Shown: in pieces, positions 46,601-54,930 of the stretch
How positions within the stretch are numbered: position 1 is the stretch's first letter
How the letters are laid out: every line of letters begins with the position of its first letter
Source of the DNA: an uncultured Gammaproteobacteria bacterium
Lineage (GTDB): Bacteria > Pseudomonadota > Gammaproteobacteria > Eutrophobiales > Eutrophobiaceae
Direction: 5' to 3'
Length of the DNA stretch: 64,000 nt
Assembly: GCA_943788815.1 (NCBI GenBank)
Contig: CALSRS010000001.1
Span: forward strand, 2,107,501 to 2,171,500
Translations under genes and position numbers: made by a program
Notes under the pieces: generated by a model
Database searches by the model: none
What the model saw: the letters and a program-made list of their open reading frames with translations, nothing else
What the model was told of the DNA's origin: nothing

Positions 46601-49600
46601 GACGTATCCGTTTGTTGAATCGATGTATTAGACGAAGATATGTAATCGATGATTTGTTGCAAAGTTTGTAAGGTTGCCAGGTCATCAGGGTTCATGGCTG
46701 GCGCCTCGGGAACCTGCTCCTGAAATGCCGACAGGATCTCCACGCGTTTGATTGAATCAATGCCCAGATCAGTATCCAGGTTCATATCTGCATTAAGCAT
46801 ATCTATGGGATAACCAGTCTTGTCTGATACCACTTGAAACAGGATGCGTTGCGCGTCCTGGGAATGAGAGTTTTGCTCTAGCGTAGGTGCTTCAGTATCG
46901 TTTGGGGCCGGTTGTTGACCATTGTTCGAAACTAAAAATTCGGCAATATGTTTAAGTAGTCTGAAGGTTCCCAGGTCTTCGGGTTGTATCATCTCAGCAC
47001 CCGGTAATTTTTCATGTAACGATGAGAGAATTTCTACACGTTTAATGGAGTCGATTCCCAGATCAGTATCGAGACTCATCTCCAGGCTTAACATATCTAC
47101 TGGGTAGCCGGTTTTTTCTGAGACAACTTCAAGGAGTAAAGACTCCAGCTCTGGTGTCTTATCTTCAATAATAATCTTTTCTTGCTTCTTAGTTGAAACA
47201 AGCTCGGCTGCCTTCGGCACTACATTTGATTGCAAAGGATTAGATACTCTAACGGGTGTTACCAGGTCAGTTTTTTCTGGAATCGACAAGGTTTGTGGTG
47301 AAACGCCAGATTGCGTTCGTGCTTGTTGTTCAAGCAAACTCTGTATTGCCTTTTGCGCCGCTTCTTGTCCCTCTAGATATTGTCTGTGCAGGTCTGCCGT
47401 TTGTTGCTGCATATTTTGTAATGTCAGGATGGTTTTTTGTGTGGCTGCTAATAAGTCCTGATTTTTTATAGAGGGTGTTTTATGTTCTGTCTTTGATATA
47501 ACTGGTGTGCTTAAGACTAGCTTTTCACTGGTATCAGCAACTGTATTGTTTTGATTGCTTGGTGGACGGGTTTCTCTGGGCTTCATATAATTAGCCCCCG
47601 TCAGTTTAATCGTCATAGCAGGGCTGCTATGTTCAAAACTTTCAAATTCGTTTATATAATCACAGTCCCACATACCGAGATCAGTCTTGTGCCCAAGGCA
47701 TGCGATTTGTGCCAGTGTGCAGGCCAGGTCATATTGTCCATTTTTACGTCCACGACTAGCATCAATGGCGATAGCGTTGAATGATCTATCTCCAAGTATG
47801 GAATTTACCAGACCAGTGATGACACTTCCTGGTCCAACCTCAATAAAGGTTCTTACTCCTGCTTCATAAAGGTTTTCAATTTCAGTAACAAATTCAACAG
47901 GTCTTGCCAGTTGTGAAGCGAGTAAGGCCTGTGCTTTTTCAGGTTCATGTGGATACGTTTGCGATGTTGAGTTGGAAAATACAGGAATATCTGGAGATGA
48001 AAATTTGATTGTCTTCAGAAATTTTGCAAAAGGCTTTTCTGCATCGGCGATAAAGCTACTATGGAAAGCTGCAGACACGGGTAGTTTTTTTGCTCCCAGG
48101 CCGCGCTTGCCCAGAACTTCAACGGCACGATCTATCTGATCAGTAGCGCCTGACAATACCACTTGCCGGGGTGCATTATTGTTGGCAATAATCAGATCTA
48201 GTTGTTCTGCTTCTAAAATCTCATGCACGACAGCAGCAGATGCAGATACTGCAAGCATCGAACCATGATCACCATTATTATCGTTAGCCATCAGTTCGCC
48301 TCGCTTAATTGCAAGCTGTATCAGGCTATTTTCATCAATGACGCCACCAGCACATAATGCGGTTAACTCACCAAAACTATGTCCGGCTGTCATATCTGGT
48401 GAGATACCAAATGTTTTTAGTAAGTTAAACAGACCTATGCTCACAGCACCAATGGCTGGCTGAGCAGTTCGGGTATGTCGTAGCGTGGCGGTATTTTTTT
48501 GTTTAGCTTCTTGTGTAAAAACAGGGATTGGGTAGATTTGTTCACCCAATTGATTATCAGGATAAATTTCTTCAAAAATTTGAGTTGCATTGGCAATACT
48601 GTTTTGAACTTGATAAAACTGACATGCGAGATCCAGTTGCATATTTGTATATTGTGATCCCTGGCCTGGAAAGAGTACTGCCAGTTTGCCTGGAAGTTTA
48701 CCTTCGCCGTAATAAGCCGTATTTGATAGACTCCAGGACGTGTTTTCCTTGTCATTAAGTTTCAAACAAACATCGTTTATTAAGGATTTGATTTCGGTTT
48801 GTCTGGTAATCACCAGTACCAGGCGATGTGTATCCTTTTGTTGAAATTTTTTATTGCTACATGCGGCATGATACCTCAGTGAGTTCCAGGACTGTTCTGT
48901 GTCGATGGACTTCAAGGTTTTAACAAGCGCAGATCTTGTCTTTGCACTAAAGGAATAAATTAAAATACTACCGTCCCAGTCGATCTCATCGCTCAATGGA
49001 TCTGCTTCCTCCATCACACAGTGAAAATTACTACCGCCAAAACCAAATGCACTAAGTGCCGCGCGGCGTGGATGGTTAGTTTTGGACAGCCAGGGCCTAC
49101 GATAAGTATTAACATAAACTGGTGCTTCGCCTGGGTTGAGGATGTCCAATGGCTCGTTAATTTTAATTGTTGGTGGCAAAACCTTGTGTTTTAAAGCCAT
49201 GGAAATTTTAATCAAGCCTGCGACACCTGCAGCCGCTTTCGTATGACCGATCATGGATTTAACAGACCCTAGTGCACACCAGGTTCCTTCTTCTCTGTCT
49301 TCCCTGTAGACACTGGACAATGCCTCAGCTTCAACGGCATCACCGACTCTGGTACCGGTCCCATGTGCTTCCACTAACTCAATTGATCGTGGTGAGACAC
49401 CAGCATCTGTGTAGGCATTTTTCAGCGCTCGAGTCTGCCCATTTGCACTTGGTGCATATATTGCGTTTCCACGCCCATCGCTAGATGATCCTATGCCTTT
49501 TAAAATGGCATAGATATTATCGTTATCGCGTTTGGCATCATCCAGACGTTTAAGAATGACAGCACCCAGCCCTTCACCCAAAATGGTTCCATCACCATTG

Positions 49601-50421
49601 ATATCAAATGGACGACTATTACCTGTAGGGGATAGTGCAGGCGTCTTGCTAAAACACATGTACATAAAAATGTCATTAAATGTATCAAACCCACCAGTGA
49701 TTGCCATATCTGAACGGCCCGAATAAAGCTCCATTGCTGCCATATGAAGTGCACTCAGAGAACTTGCGCAGGCCGCATCGACCACACAATTTGTTCCACC
49801 CAAATCAAACCTGTTTGCAATACGTCCCGCTGCGACATTACCGAGCAGTCCAGGGAATGAATTTTCTTGCCACGGCACATAACTATCAGCGATACGCTGA
49901 ACCACTTCCTCAGCAGTGTCCTTATCAACACCTGCATCTGCCAGCGCTTTACGCCAGTGGGGATGGCCTAGTCGGGCCCCAAGGGGGATAACTAGTTCCA
50001 GCGTTCCGGTTACGCCTAAAATTACACTGGTACGATTACGATCAAACGACCTTCCATCTATATTATCTTTGGAGGTGGAATATCCAGCATCTAGTAATGC
50101 TTGTCTGGCAACCACCATTCCCAGTAATTGTGTAGTGTCTGTTGCTTCAATATTATTTGGGCTTAAGCCGTACAGGAGAGGGTCAAAATCAACTGGATCG
50201 ATGAATCCTCCGCGTCTCGCATAGGTCATATCCGGCGCATTCTTATCATCATTGAAGTATTCAGCGGGGTTCCAATGGCTGTCAGGGATCTCTCGGATCG
50301 CATCCACACCGTCTCGTACATTGTGCCAGTATTCTTTAGGATTATTTGCCTTGGGGAAGAGGCATCCTATGCCAACTATGGCGAGTGGCGTTGTATTGTG
50401 ATTGTCTTTATCTTTTTCCAT
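43609..50421 (-). CDS. pfaA: PfaA-like lipid synthase subunit: KS-MAT-4xACP-KR-DH
   Basis: This 2270-residue core of the Pfa-type synthase has these domains in order. KS, about 10-475: C218 in DAACASS, H353 in AHGTGT, H393 in MIGH. Malonyl acyltransferase, about 575-900: FPGQGSQ, S682 in GHSFGE, H787 in AAFHS. A Gln-rich linker runs from about 980-1060. Four ACP repeats, each with LGIDSIKRVE, have pantetheine sites at S1125, S1223, S1322 and S1422, spaced 98, 99 and 100 residues apart. Ketoreductase, about 1690-1970: SGGARGITAE, S1873/S1874, Y1887 and N1891. PKS-type dehydratase hotdog, about 1985-2250: H2007 in KSHIMNGKAVLP and D2175 in LVLDCAFQL. The layout is that of PfaA, with four ACPs where marine EPA/DHA enzymes usually have five or six. 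Its ATG overlaps the pfaD stop by one base. The gap to pfaC is 35 bases. Confidence 0.94.
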   Translation of the reverse strand: MEKDKDNHNTTPLAIVGIGCLFPKANNPKEYWHNVRDGVDAIREIPDSHWNPAEYFNDDKNAPDMTYARRGGFIDPVDFDPLLYGLSPNNIEATDTTQLLGMVVARQALLDAGYSTSKDNIDGRSFDRNRTSVILGVTGTLELVIPLGARLGHPHWRKALADAGVDKDTAEEVVQRIADSYVPWQENSFPGLLGNVAAGRIANRFDLGGTNCVVDAACASSLSALHMAAMELYSGRSDMAITGGFDTFNDIFMYMCFSKTPALSPTGNSRPFDINGDGTILGEGLGAVILKRLDDAKRDNDNIYAILKGIGSSSDGRGNAIYAPSANGQTRALKNAYTDAGVSPRSIELVEAHGTGTRVGDAVEAEALSSVYREDREEGTWCALGSVKSMIGHTKAAAGVAGLIKISMALKHKVLPPTIKINEPLDILNPGEAPVYVNTYRRPWLSKTNHPRRAALSAFGFGGSNFHCVMEEADPLSDEIDWDGSILIYSFSAKTRSALVKTLKSIDTEQSWNSLRYHAACSNKKFQQKDTHRLVLVITRQTEIKSLINDVCLKLNDKENTSWSLSNTAYYGEGKLPGKLAVLFPGQGSQYTNMQLDLACQFYQVQNSIANATQIFEEIYPDNQLGEQIYPIPVFTQEAKQKNTATLRHTRTAQPAIGAVSIGLFNLLKTFGISPDMTAGHSFGELTALCAGGVIDENSLIQLAIKRGELMANDNNGDHGSMLAVSASAAVVHEILEAEQLDLIIANNNAPRQVVLSGATDQIDRAVEVLGKRGLGAKKLPVSAAFHSSFIADAEKPFAKFLKTIKFSSPDIPVFSNSTSQTYPHEPEKAQALLASQLARPVEFVTEIENLYEAGVRTFIEVGPGSVITGLVNSILGDRSFNAIAIDASRGRKNGQYDLACTLAQIACLGHKTDLGMWDCDYINEFESFEHSSPAMTIKLTGANYMKPRETRPPSNQNNTVADTSEKLVLSTPVISKTEHKTPSIKNQDLLAATQKTILTLQNMQQQTADLHRQYLEGQEAAQKAIQSLLEQQARTQSGVSPQTLSIPEKTDLVTPVRVSNPLQSNVVPKAAELVSTKKQEKIIIEDKTPELESLLLEVVSEKTGYPVDMLSLEMSLDTDLGIDSIKRVEILSSLHEKLPGAEMIQPEDLGTFRLLKHIAEFLVSNNGQQPAPNDTEAPTLEQNSHSQDAQRILFQVVSDKTGYPIDMLNADMNLDTDLGIDSIKRVEILSAFQEQVPEAPAMNPDDLATLQTLQQIIDYISSSNTSIQQTDTSQVSVQSEPLINTPELVSTLLSIVADKTGYPIDMLKLEMNLDTDLGIDSIKRVEILSAFQEQVPEAPVMNPDDLGTLQTLQQIVEYMQQSAPIAANPVVSQTNVSTSINGPEVANLTKALMDVVAEKTGYPVDMLELDMNLDTDLGIDSIKRVEILSAFQEKMPHAPSLNPDELAKLQTLKQIIEFMHKGEAVHTIPVIEKQRRVEIDVETDADQKLWRGVLTYSELSSDRESVSINKNSVLLVTDDGTDFSDAICQNLSDKGYTSRKISLNERHDENISGLIIVVPDKINEEGIADTLELIQHHAKGLKEATQSDPSLLVSISKMGGTFGINTDADFNPESAAIGGFIKTADKEWTDVICRTIDIDGSSQKMIDQLNGIVDQLFYTSPIEICIQDNQALSLNLMSTDVAAETSTGKKLPEQGETIVISGGARGITAEIAVELASEFGTNLLLLGRSSIPDAEPQWLSGLTKEKDIKQAIIQNNNSKLTPKEVEAIASDIHCAREIRLTLEKIRAQKVNAQYLPLDIRDTEQVTQALETARRELGPIVGIVHGAGVLADKLLEDKTREQFSNVYSTKVSGFKSLLAASRDDKLKVLLTFSSTTARFGRKGQSDYAAANEVLNKMSQKESRVRSDCRVISLNWGPWDGGMVTPQLRKLFEKEGIGVIPLRAGARQVITEMKTGADVEIIILGSEPPNLEINNTTKVAKTVIGNDKLHPAYERIVSINELPVLKSHIMNGKAVLPAAIIIEWFAHGALHNNPGLSFIGIDDFKIFKGVIVDADEHINVQIMTGDLIEESGKLFIPVELRQGKNLHAGANVVLDNQYSDTRKPDILGVVGNYPRRLDEIYKNGILFHGSDLQGLTDITAYSEKGISGTCNTAPQPSSWMAQPIRKKWLGDPLVLDCAFQLMILWSFENSGAGSLPTSLDGYRLYKKSFADAKIKINIKIHKQNKNSIRAGIEFIDTHGQLVAKIEDYECVVDGSLNSAFKNNRLMDETQS
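46036..47160 (-). repeat. Tandem repeat encoding four ACP domains
   Basis: There are four coding repeats of about 300 bases inside pfaA, for residues 1088-1165, 1187-1262, 1287-1362 and 1387-1462. Each has the order GYP(V/I)DML, DTDLGIDSIKRVEIL, then DDL or DEL and QTL. Repeats 2 and 3 are nearly the same over IKRVEILSAFQEQVPEAP; repeat 1 is the most divergent (SSLHEKLPGAE). Linkers are rich in Gln, Ser, Thr and Pro. This points to recent duplication or gene conversion among the inner copies. The number of ACPs in Pfa synthases affects product yield. Confidence 0.9.
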
Positions 50422-52109
50422 TAACTTAAGTAACTCTCAATATCTGTTAATTCGATGGGGGGAATATTTTGTTTCATATTTTCGATAAGCAAACCTTGCT
50501 GGCGTAACAGATTCTGACGAAGTACTTGTGCCGCCCCGAACAGCAGGTTAAATGCAACGCTCACGACATCCCTGTTTTCAGGTGCTTCAAACCTGCTACC
50601 TTTGACCCATTCATTAAAAGCACCCATAGCAGGGCCACACCAGATTTGATAGTCGACTTGTCTGTCATTTTTTCCAGAGTTTGCCCAACGTGACGAGAGA
50701 CCAAGATACCACCGAAAAACCAGAGCCATCTTGTGCTTGGGATCAGTTTCTGCACGCTTTACCTCATTCGGATTTCTGTGGTCAAAAAACTCCCTTGTTT
50801 CTAGCCAGACCTCATCAAATGATTTTTTGAAAATAGTTTTTTCAATTGATTCTTTTTCTACTTGTGGAATGGCTTCTATGGAAGCATATTTTCTATATGC
50901 TTCATAAAGTTTATTTCCTCTCATCGCAAACATAGTTCCACGTTTGAGGACCTGGAGTTTTACGCCCATTTCAAACATGTCCACTGCCGGTGCCATGCTT
51001 ACATCTGCCTGTTCTGCTTCTGCAAGCATTTGGCGAACAACATCACTACTACCAGATTCAATACAGGCCTGGTTGACCGTGCCAGTTACAATATAGGCGG
51101 CGCCCATTGAAAATGCTGCTGCGGCAGATGCCGGGGTCGCAATACCACCTGCAGCGCCAACACGTAATTTTGACTGGTAGTGATATTTTTCCTGCATACG
51201 ATCACGCAAGGCCATAATGGTTGGTATCAAGGTAATAGCAGGGCGGTTATCAGTATGACCGCCAGAATCCGCTTCTATAGTCAGATCCTGAGCCATGGGA
51301 ATGTTTGATGCCAGGTTTGCCTCGGTTTCGGATAGATCGCCTTGATTTACAAGATCAGATAATATTTTTTCCGGTGGTGGGCTGAACCAGTGAGTTGCAA
51401 CTTCTATCCTGGAGGCTTTTGCAATGATACGATTAGGGACAATGATGTTTCCTGACTCATCTTGATGAATCCCACTAACTCTATACCTCACTACTGCTGC
51501 AGTTAGTTTTAAATAAGCAGAGGCTTCAATCAGGTTTATACGATGCTTTAAATATAAGTCCACAACCGCATCTTCGTGTCCTTTTTCATTTGGGGCATGG
51601 ATCAAATTAAACGCATAGGTTTTCTCTGGTATAGATTGTTTTAGTTCGAGAATTGCTGATTCAATTTCATTAATACTTAATCCAGCTGCGCCGAATGATG
51701 CCAGAAGATCAGAATTGGCCATGGCTTTTACCAGATGTGTGGAGGCGATTCCATTTGCCATTGAACCTGCCATGTACGGAAATCTGATTGAATAATCCTG
51801 ACAAAATGTGGAATCACCCATTTCCTGAAGCTTGAGCCTGGGAATAAAGCCCACTAGTGGGCTGCATGCTGAATCGGGCTTATCTCCAATTATGGCACTG
51901 CCAGTAGAGGTAAAGTTTAACTTTCCTGACTCATTAACTACGAATATCGGCTGGTGAATTCTTCGTAAGGCCTCTTCAGAGCTGATAACGGAGTCCTTGC
52001 TATTGGATAGGTCAGGAACCCACCAACCTATGGCGTTTACCGGAGGTAATGAAGAATTTGAAGAAAAATGTGTTTCAGACGCAAAGGATGCGTCCGTTAC
52101 CGTATTCAC
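50421..52109 (-). CDS. pfaD: PfaD-like flavin enoyl reductase
   Basis: This 562-residue stand-alone enoyl reductase of Pfa synthases is an FMN enzyme of the nitronate-monooxygenase barrel type. It shows the PfaD wording: WWVPD near the start, FPYMAGSMANGIASTHLVKAMA, LLASFGAAGL, IEADSGGHTDNRPAITLIPTI, VGAAGGIATPASAAAAFSMGAAYIVTGTVNQACIESG, then VDMFEMGVKLQVLKRGTMFAMRGNKLYE and a C-terminal helical region with WCGPAMGAFNEWVKGS. The start is a GTG with AGGA nine bases upstream. It is the first gene of the eight-gene unit; in most marine clusters pfaD is last (pfaA-B-C-D), so the order here is changed. Its stop overlaps the pfaA ATG (TAATG). Confidence 0.95.
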   Translation of the reverse strand: MNTVTDASFASETHFSSNSSLPPVNAIGWWVPDLSNSKDSVISSEEALRRIHQPIFVVNESGKLNFTSTGSAIIGDKPDSACSPLVGFIPRLKLQEMGDSTFCQDYSIRFPYMAGSMANGIASTHLVKAMANSDLLASFGAAGLSINEIESAILELKQSIPEKTYAFNLIHAPNEKGHEDAVVDLYLKHRINLIEASAYLKLTAAVVRYRVSGIHQDESGNIIVPNRIIAKASRIEVATHWFSPPPEKILSDLVNQGDLSETEANLASNIPMAQDLTIEADSGGHTDNRPAITLIPTIMALRDRMQEKYHYQSKLRVGAAGGIATPASAAAAFSMGAAYIVTGTVNQACIESGSSDVVRQMLAEAEQADVSMAPAVDMFEMGVKLQVLKRGTMFAMRGNKLYEAYRKYASIEAIPQVEKESIEKTIFKKSFDEVWLETREFFDHRNPNEVKRAETDPKHKMALVFRWYLGLSSRWANSGKNDRQVDYQIWCGPAMGAFNEWVKGSRFEAPENRDVVSVAFNLLFGAAQVLRQNLLRQQGLLIENMKQNIPPIELTDIESYLS

Positions 52110-52145
52110 AATCTTATGTCCTTGATTTTATTATATTAATTATTG

Positions 52146-52169
52146 TGTCAGCATAGCATTATACTGACA
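52146..52169 (-). promoter_or_regulatory. Candidate pfaD promoter with overlapping palindrome
   Basis: In the 188-base gap between ptsP and pfaD, a TATAAT box (minus strand, 52163-52158) lies about 50 bases before the pfaD start. It sits inside an imperfect palindrome whose arms are TGTCAGCATA (52146-52155) and TATACTGACA (52160-52169), matching at nine of ten positions. No good -35 box is found at 16-18 bases, which suggests an activator-dependent promoter or a repressor site. There is no clear terminator after ptsP, so read-through is possible. Confidence 0.4.
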
Positions 52170-52297
52170 GAAAACCCGACAGTATAAATTGAATACGGTC
52201 GTATTTATAGGTTTGATTTTTGGCTAAACTGCCGTTTTTTAGGGTATTTCTGTGATATTTAGGTGGTATTCGTTGGAATCTCTGAATATCTGGATGT

Positions 52298-54577
52298 TTA
52301 TTTACCAGCGCGCAGCAGGCCACCTAATCCGCGTTTTTCTAATTCAAGGGACAGGACTTTACGGGTAGGTTCTGCGGTTTCATACTTCTTTACCCTTTTC
52401 CAGAGTTTTAGTGCGTCCTCGTAAGTAAAAGATCGTATAACACTTTTAACTCTGAGCAAATCACCGGCACTCAGGCTCAAGCTGTCGACACCCAGTGCTA
52501 TCAACAAAATGGTAAGTAAAGGGTCACCCGCTGCCTCACCGCAAATTGAAAGATGCTTATTATATTTTTTTGCTGCTTTGGTGATATCTGACAACGCCAT
52601 TAAAAACGCAGGATGCAAGGGATCAAATAATTTGGCCACGAGTTCATTGTTTCTGTCGATGGCCAGTAAATACTGAATCAGATCATTGGTCCCTACAGAA
52701 ACAAAATCAACCCGTTTTGCTATTTGTTTAATCTGGTAGACCGCAGACGGGACTTCAATCATGGCACCTATCTGGGGAAATTTTATTTTCACACCTTTAG
52801 CAGTGACCTGGTCGTGAGCCCGGTGTATGAATCGTATTGACCGGTCTAATTCATCCAGATTACTGATCATGGGTAACAGAATTTTCAGGTTTTCATAACC
52901 CTTGCTGGCCCTTAACATGGCGCGCAACTGGCCGAGCATAATTTCAGGATGATCCAGTGTTACGCGTATTCCTCTCCATCCCAGAAATGGATTAGGTTCC
53001 TTGAATTTAAAGTAGGGCAGGACCTTGTCTCCTCCAGCATCGAGTGTACGTAATGTAACCGGGCGAGGGGCATAGGCCTCTATAATCTCTCTATATATCG
53101 TGTATTGCTCTTCTTCACTGGGAAAATTGTCTTTAACCATAAATGGTAATTCTGTACGGTATAAGCCAATACCCTCAGTGGCGACATCGATGAGGTGGGT
53201 CACACGGGTCAGCAATCCCATATTGGTATACAGTCTGATGCGGTACCCATCCAGTGTTTCAGCGGGTTTGTCATTTAATTGTGTGAGGTCTTTTCGAAGT
53301 TCTGCTTCAGATGCAATCGTCTCTTCATAGGCTTGAAGTTCAGGTTCGCTGGGCGCAACAATTAGCTGGCCCGTGTAACCATCGATAATCAGTTTATTTC
53401 CGTCCAATTTTGAGAGCGGGATCTGTCCGGAAAAGCCCAGGACGGCGGGTATATTTAAAGCGTGTGCGAGTATGGCAACGTGTGAATATCCTGAACCGTG
53501 ACCAGAGACTATCCCGACCAGTTTGTCACCCGGGACCTTGGATAGATCCAAAGGACCAAGGTTTTCTCCAATCAGTATGACTTTATCGGGAAAATCTCTG
53601 TCAAAATCTGCTTCTGACTGTAAGTATCCAAGTATGCGATTACCGATATCGAGCATGTCGTTGGCCCGTTCTCGCATATATTCATTGTCCATATTTTCAA
53701 ATTGTTGGGCATACTCTTCGATGGTTTCGCGTAATGCCCCCGGGGCCCAGTTTCCTTCATGAATGCGCTTAATGTTGGCCTTGATGAGCTCTTTGTCACT
53801 GGCAATCAGGGCATAGGCATCAAACAATAATCTATCTGCCTCAGGAAGTTTATTTTCATACAGTTGACTGACGTTCTGTAATTCTATTACCGCTTTTTCA
53901 ATGGCGGCCCTAAATTGAGTTTCTTCTCGTTCCGGGTTCGTCGAATAACGGTTTGGAACTGATAACAGATCCACGGGATCGTATAACACAACACCTTCAC
54001 CAATCGTAATGCCTGGTGCACCTGCAATACCCATAAATTGACCGCCAGAAGTCTTAGTCCCTGACAAGAGTTCTTCAATAAGGCCACGTGCCTTTGCAAA
54101 GGCAATATTGCCTGCAATCATTGCGGCCAGTGTCGTCAAAAAGGCGATCTCCTGATCGCCAAAACGTCTGGCAGATTCCTGCTGAACTACTAAAACTGCA
54201 AGGTGTTCACCATGGTGATTGATAGGAACGCCAAGGAATGAGAAATAGGGATCTTCCCCTGCTTCAGGGATATATTTAAAACGAGGATGTGACGGTGCGT
54301 TTTCTATGTTTACTGTTTCGCCTGTCTGGGTAACCAGACCCACCAGGCCTTCAGAATAAGAGATCTCTACCTTGCCAACAGCCTCCATGTTGAGACCGTG
54401 GGTAGCCATCAGGATATTCATGTCACTGGTGTTATCACTGAGGTATAAGGAGCACACATCGACATGCAGGGCATCGTGAATTCCCTGGACAAGATTGTTA
54501 AGTGCTGTTGAAAGGTCTGTCGACCTGTCTATGGATTTAACGATCTTGTGTATCGTATTTAAGGTATAGGAGGTCAT
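52298..54577 (-). CDS. ptsP: PTS(Ntr) enzyme I, GAF-EI
   Basis: This 759-residue cytoplasmic phosphotransferase starts the nitrogen-related PTS relay (PtsP to NPr to EIIA-Ntr). It has an N-terminal GAF domain (about 17-165), an EI N-terminal domain with the phospho-accepting H366 in SGHGSGYSHVAILA, and the C-terminal PEP-binding barrel with TEGIGLYRTELPFM, LRTLDAGGDKVLPYF, GWRGIRVTLD and FVSVGTNDLIQYLLAIDR. Length and order fit PtsP of other gammaproteobacteria. It lies upstream of pfaD on the same strand, 188 bases away. Whether nitrogen status influences the lipid cluster is unknown. Confidence 0.95.
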   Translation of the reverse strand: MTSYTLNTIHKIVKSIDRSTDLSTALNNLVQGIHDALHVDVCSLYLSDNTSDMNILMATHGLNMEAVGKVEISYSEGLVGLVTQTGETVNIENAPSHPRFKYIPEAGEDPYFSFLGVPINHHGEHLAVLVVQQESARRFGDQEIAFLTTLAAMIAGNIAFAKARGLIEELLSGTKTSGGQFMGIAGAPGITIGEGVVLYDPVDLLSVPNRYSTNPEREETQFRAAIEKAVIELQNVSQLYENKLPEADRLLFDAYALIASDKELIKANIKRIHEGNWAPGALRETIEEYAQQFENMDNEYMRERANDMLDIGNRILGYLQSEADFDRDFPDKVILIGENLGPLDLSKVPGDKLVGIVSGHGSGYSHVAILAHALNIPAVLGFSGQIPLSKLDGNKLIIDGYTGQLIVAPSEPELQAYEETIASEAELRKDLTQLNDKPAETLDGYRIRLYTNMGLLTRVTHLIDVATEGIGLYRTELPFMVKDNFPSEEEQYTIYREIIEAYAPRPVTLRTLDAGGDKVLPYFKFKEPNPFLGWRGIRVTLDHPEIMLGQLRAMLRASKGYENLKILLPMISNLDELDRSIRFIHRAHDQVTAKGVKIKFPQIGAMIEVPSAVYQIKQIAKRVDFVSVGTNDLIQYLLAIDRNNELVAKLFDPLHPAFLMALSDITKAAKKYNKHLSICGEAAGDPLLTILLIALGVDSLSLSAGDLLRVKSVIRSFTYEDALKLWKRVKKYETAEPTRKVLSLELEKRGLGGLLRAGK

Positions 54578-54930
54578 TCTATTTATTATTTTTTTATTAC
54601 CGTCATAGCATTATAAGGGAAATTTTTTAATTGCAACCAGCAAATACCAAAATTTGTTTATTAGTCGATACGCAACATGTGCAATTAATGCATCAATCAG
54701 TAAAAAATGAGGAAAGTATTAATGTTTTGTTTTGACAGGATTAACAGGATTATTGCGGATGAACAGGATATGAAAAGAATTTTTACCTTTCTACCAGAAA
54801 CTTCTTACTAAACGATAAAGGATAGAATATCTATTCGTCCTGTTTGATGTTAACAGGATTTACAAGATTTAGAACGTGCTCAAAAACATATCTTGTTAAT
54901 CCTGTCTATTTGTTAGTCTAAATATTGCAC
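54578..54930. other. 353-base gap between ptsP and cysE
   Basis: No gene is visible. The part next to ptsP (54578-54730) is AT-rich and likely contains its promoter. The rest is occupied by the repeat element described at 54734-54910. No standard terminator is visible after cysE apart from that element. Confidence 0.6.
54734..54910. repeat. Dispersed inverted repeat element, longer copy
   Basis: GACAGGATTAACAGGAT (54734-54750) pairs with ATCTTGTTAATCCTGTC (54889-54905) with one mismatch. Inside are further copies of the word: GAACAGGATA near 54761-54770 and AACAGGATTTACAAGATT (54852-54869). It belongs to the same family as the 85-base element between oleB and oleC, with a longer interior and more degenerate units. 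It is non-coding. Confidence 0.8.

Noticed and set aside
46036-47160. Regular repeats that might suggest a CRISPR array or satellite
   Set aside because: The repeats are about 300 bases, in frame, and encode ACP domains.
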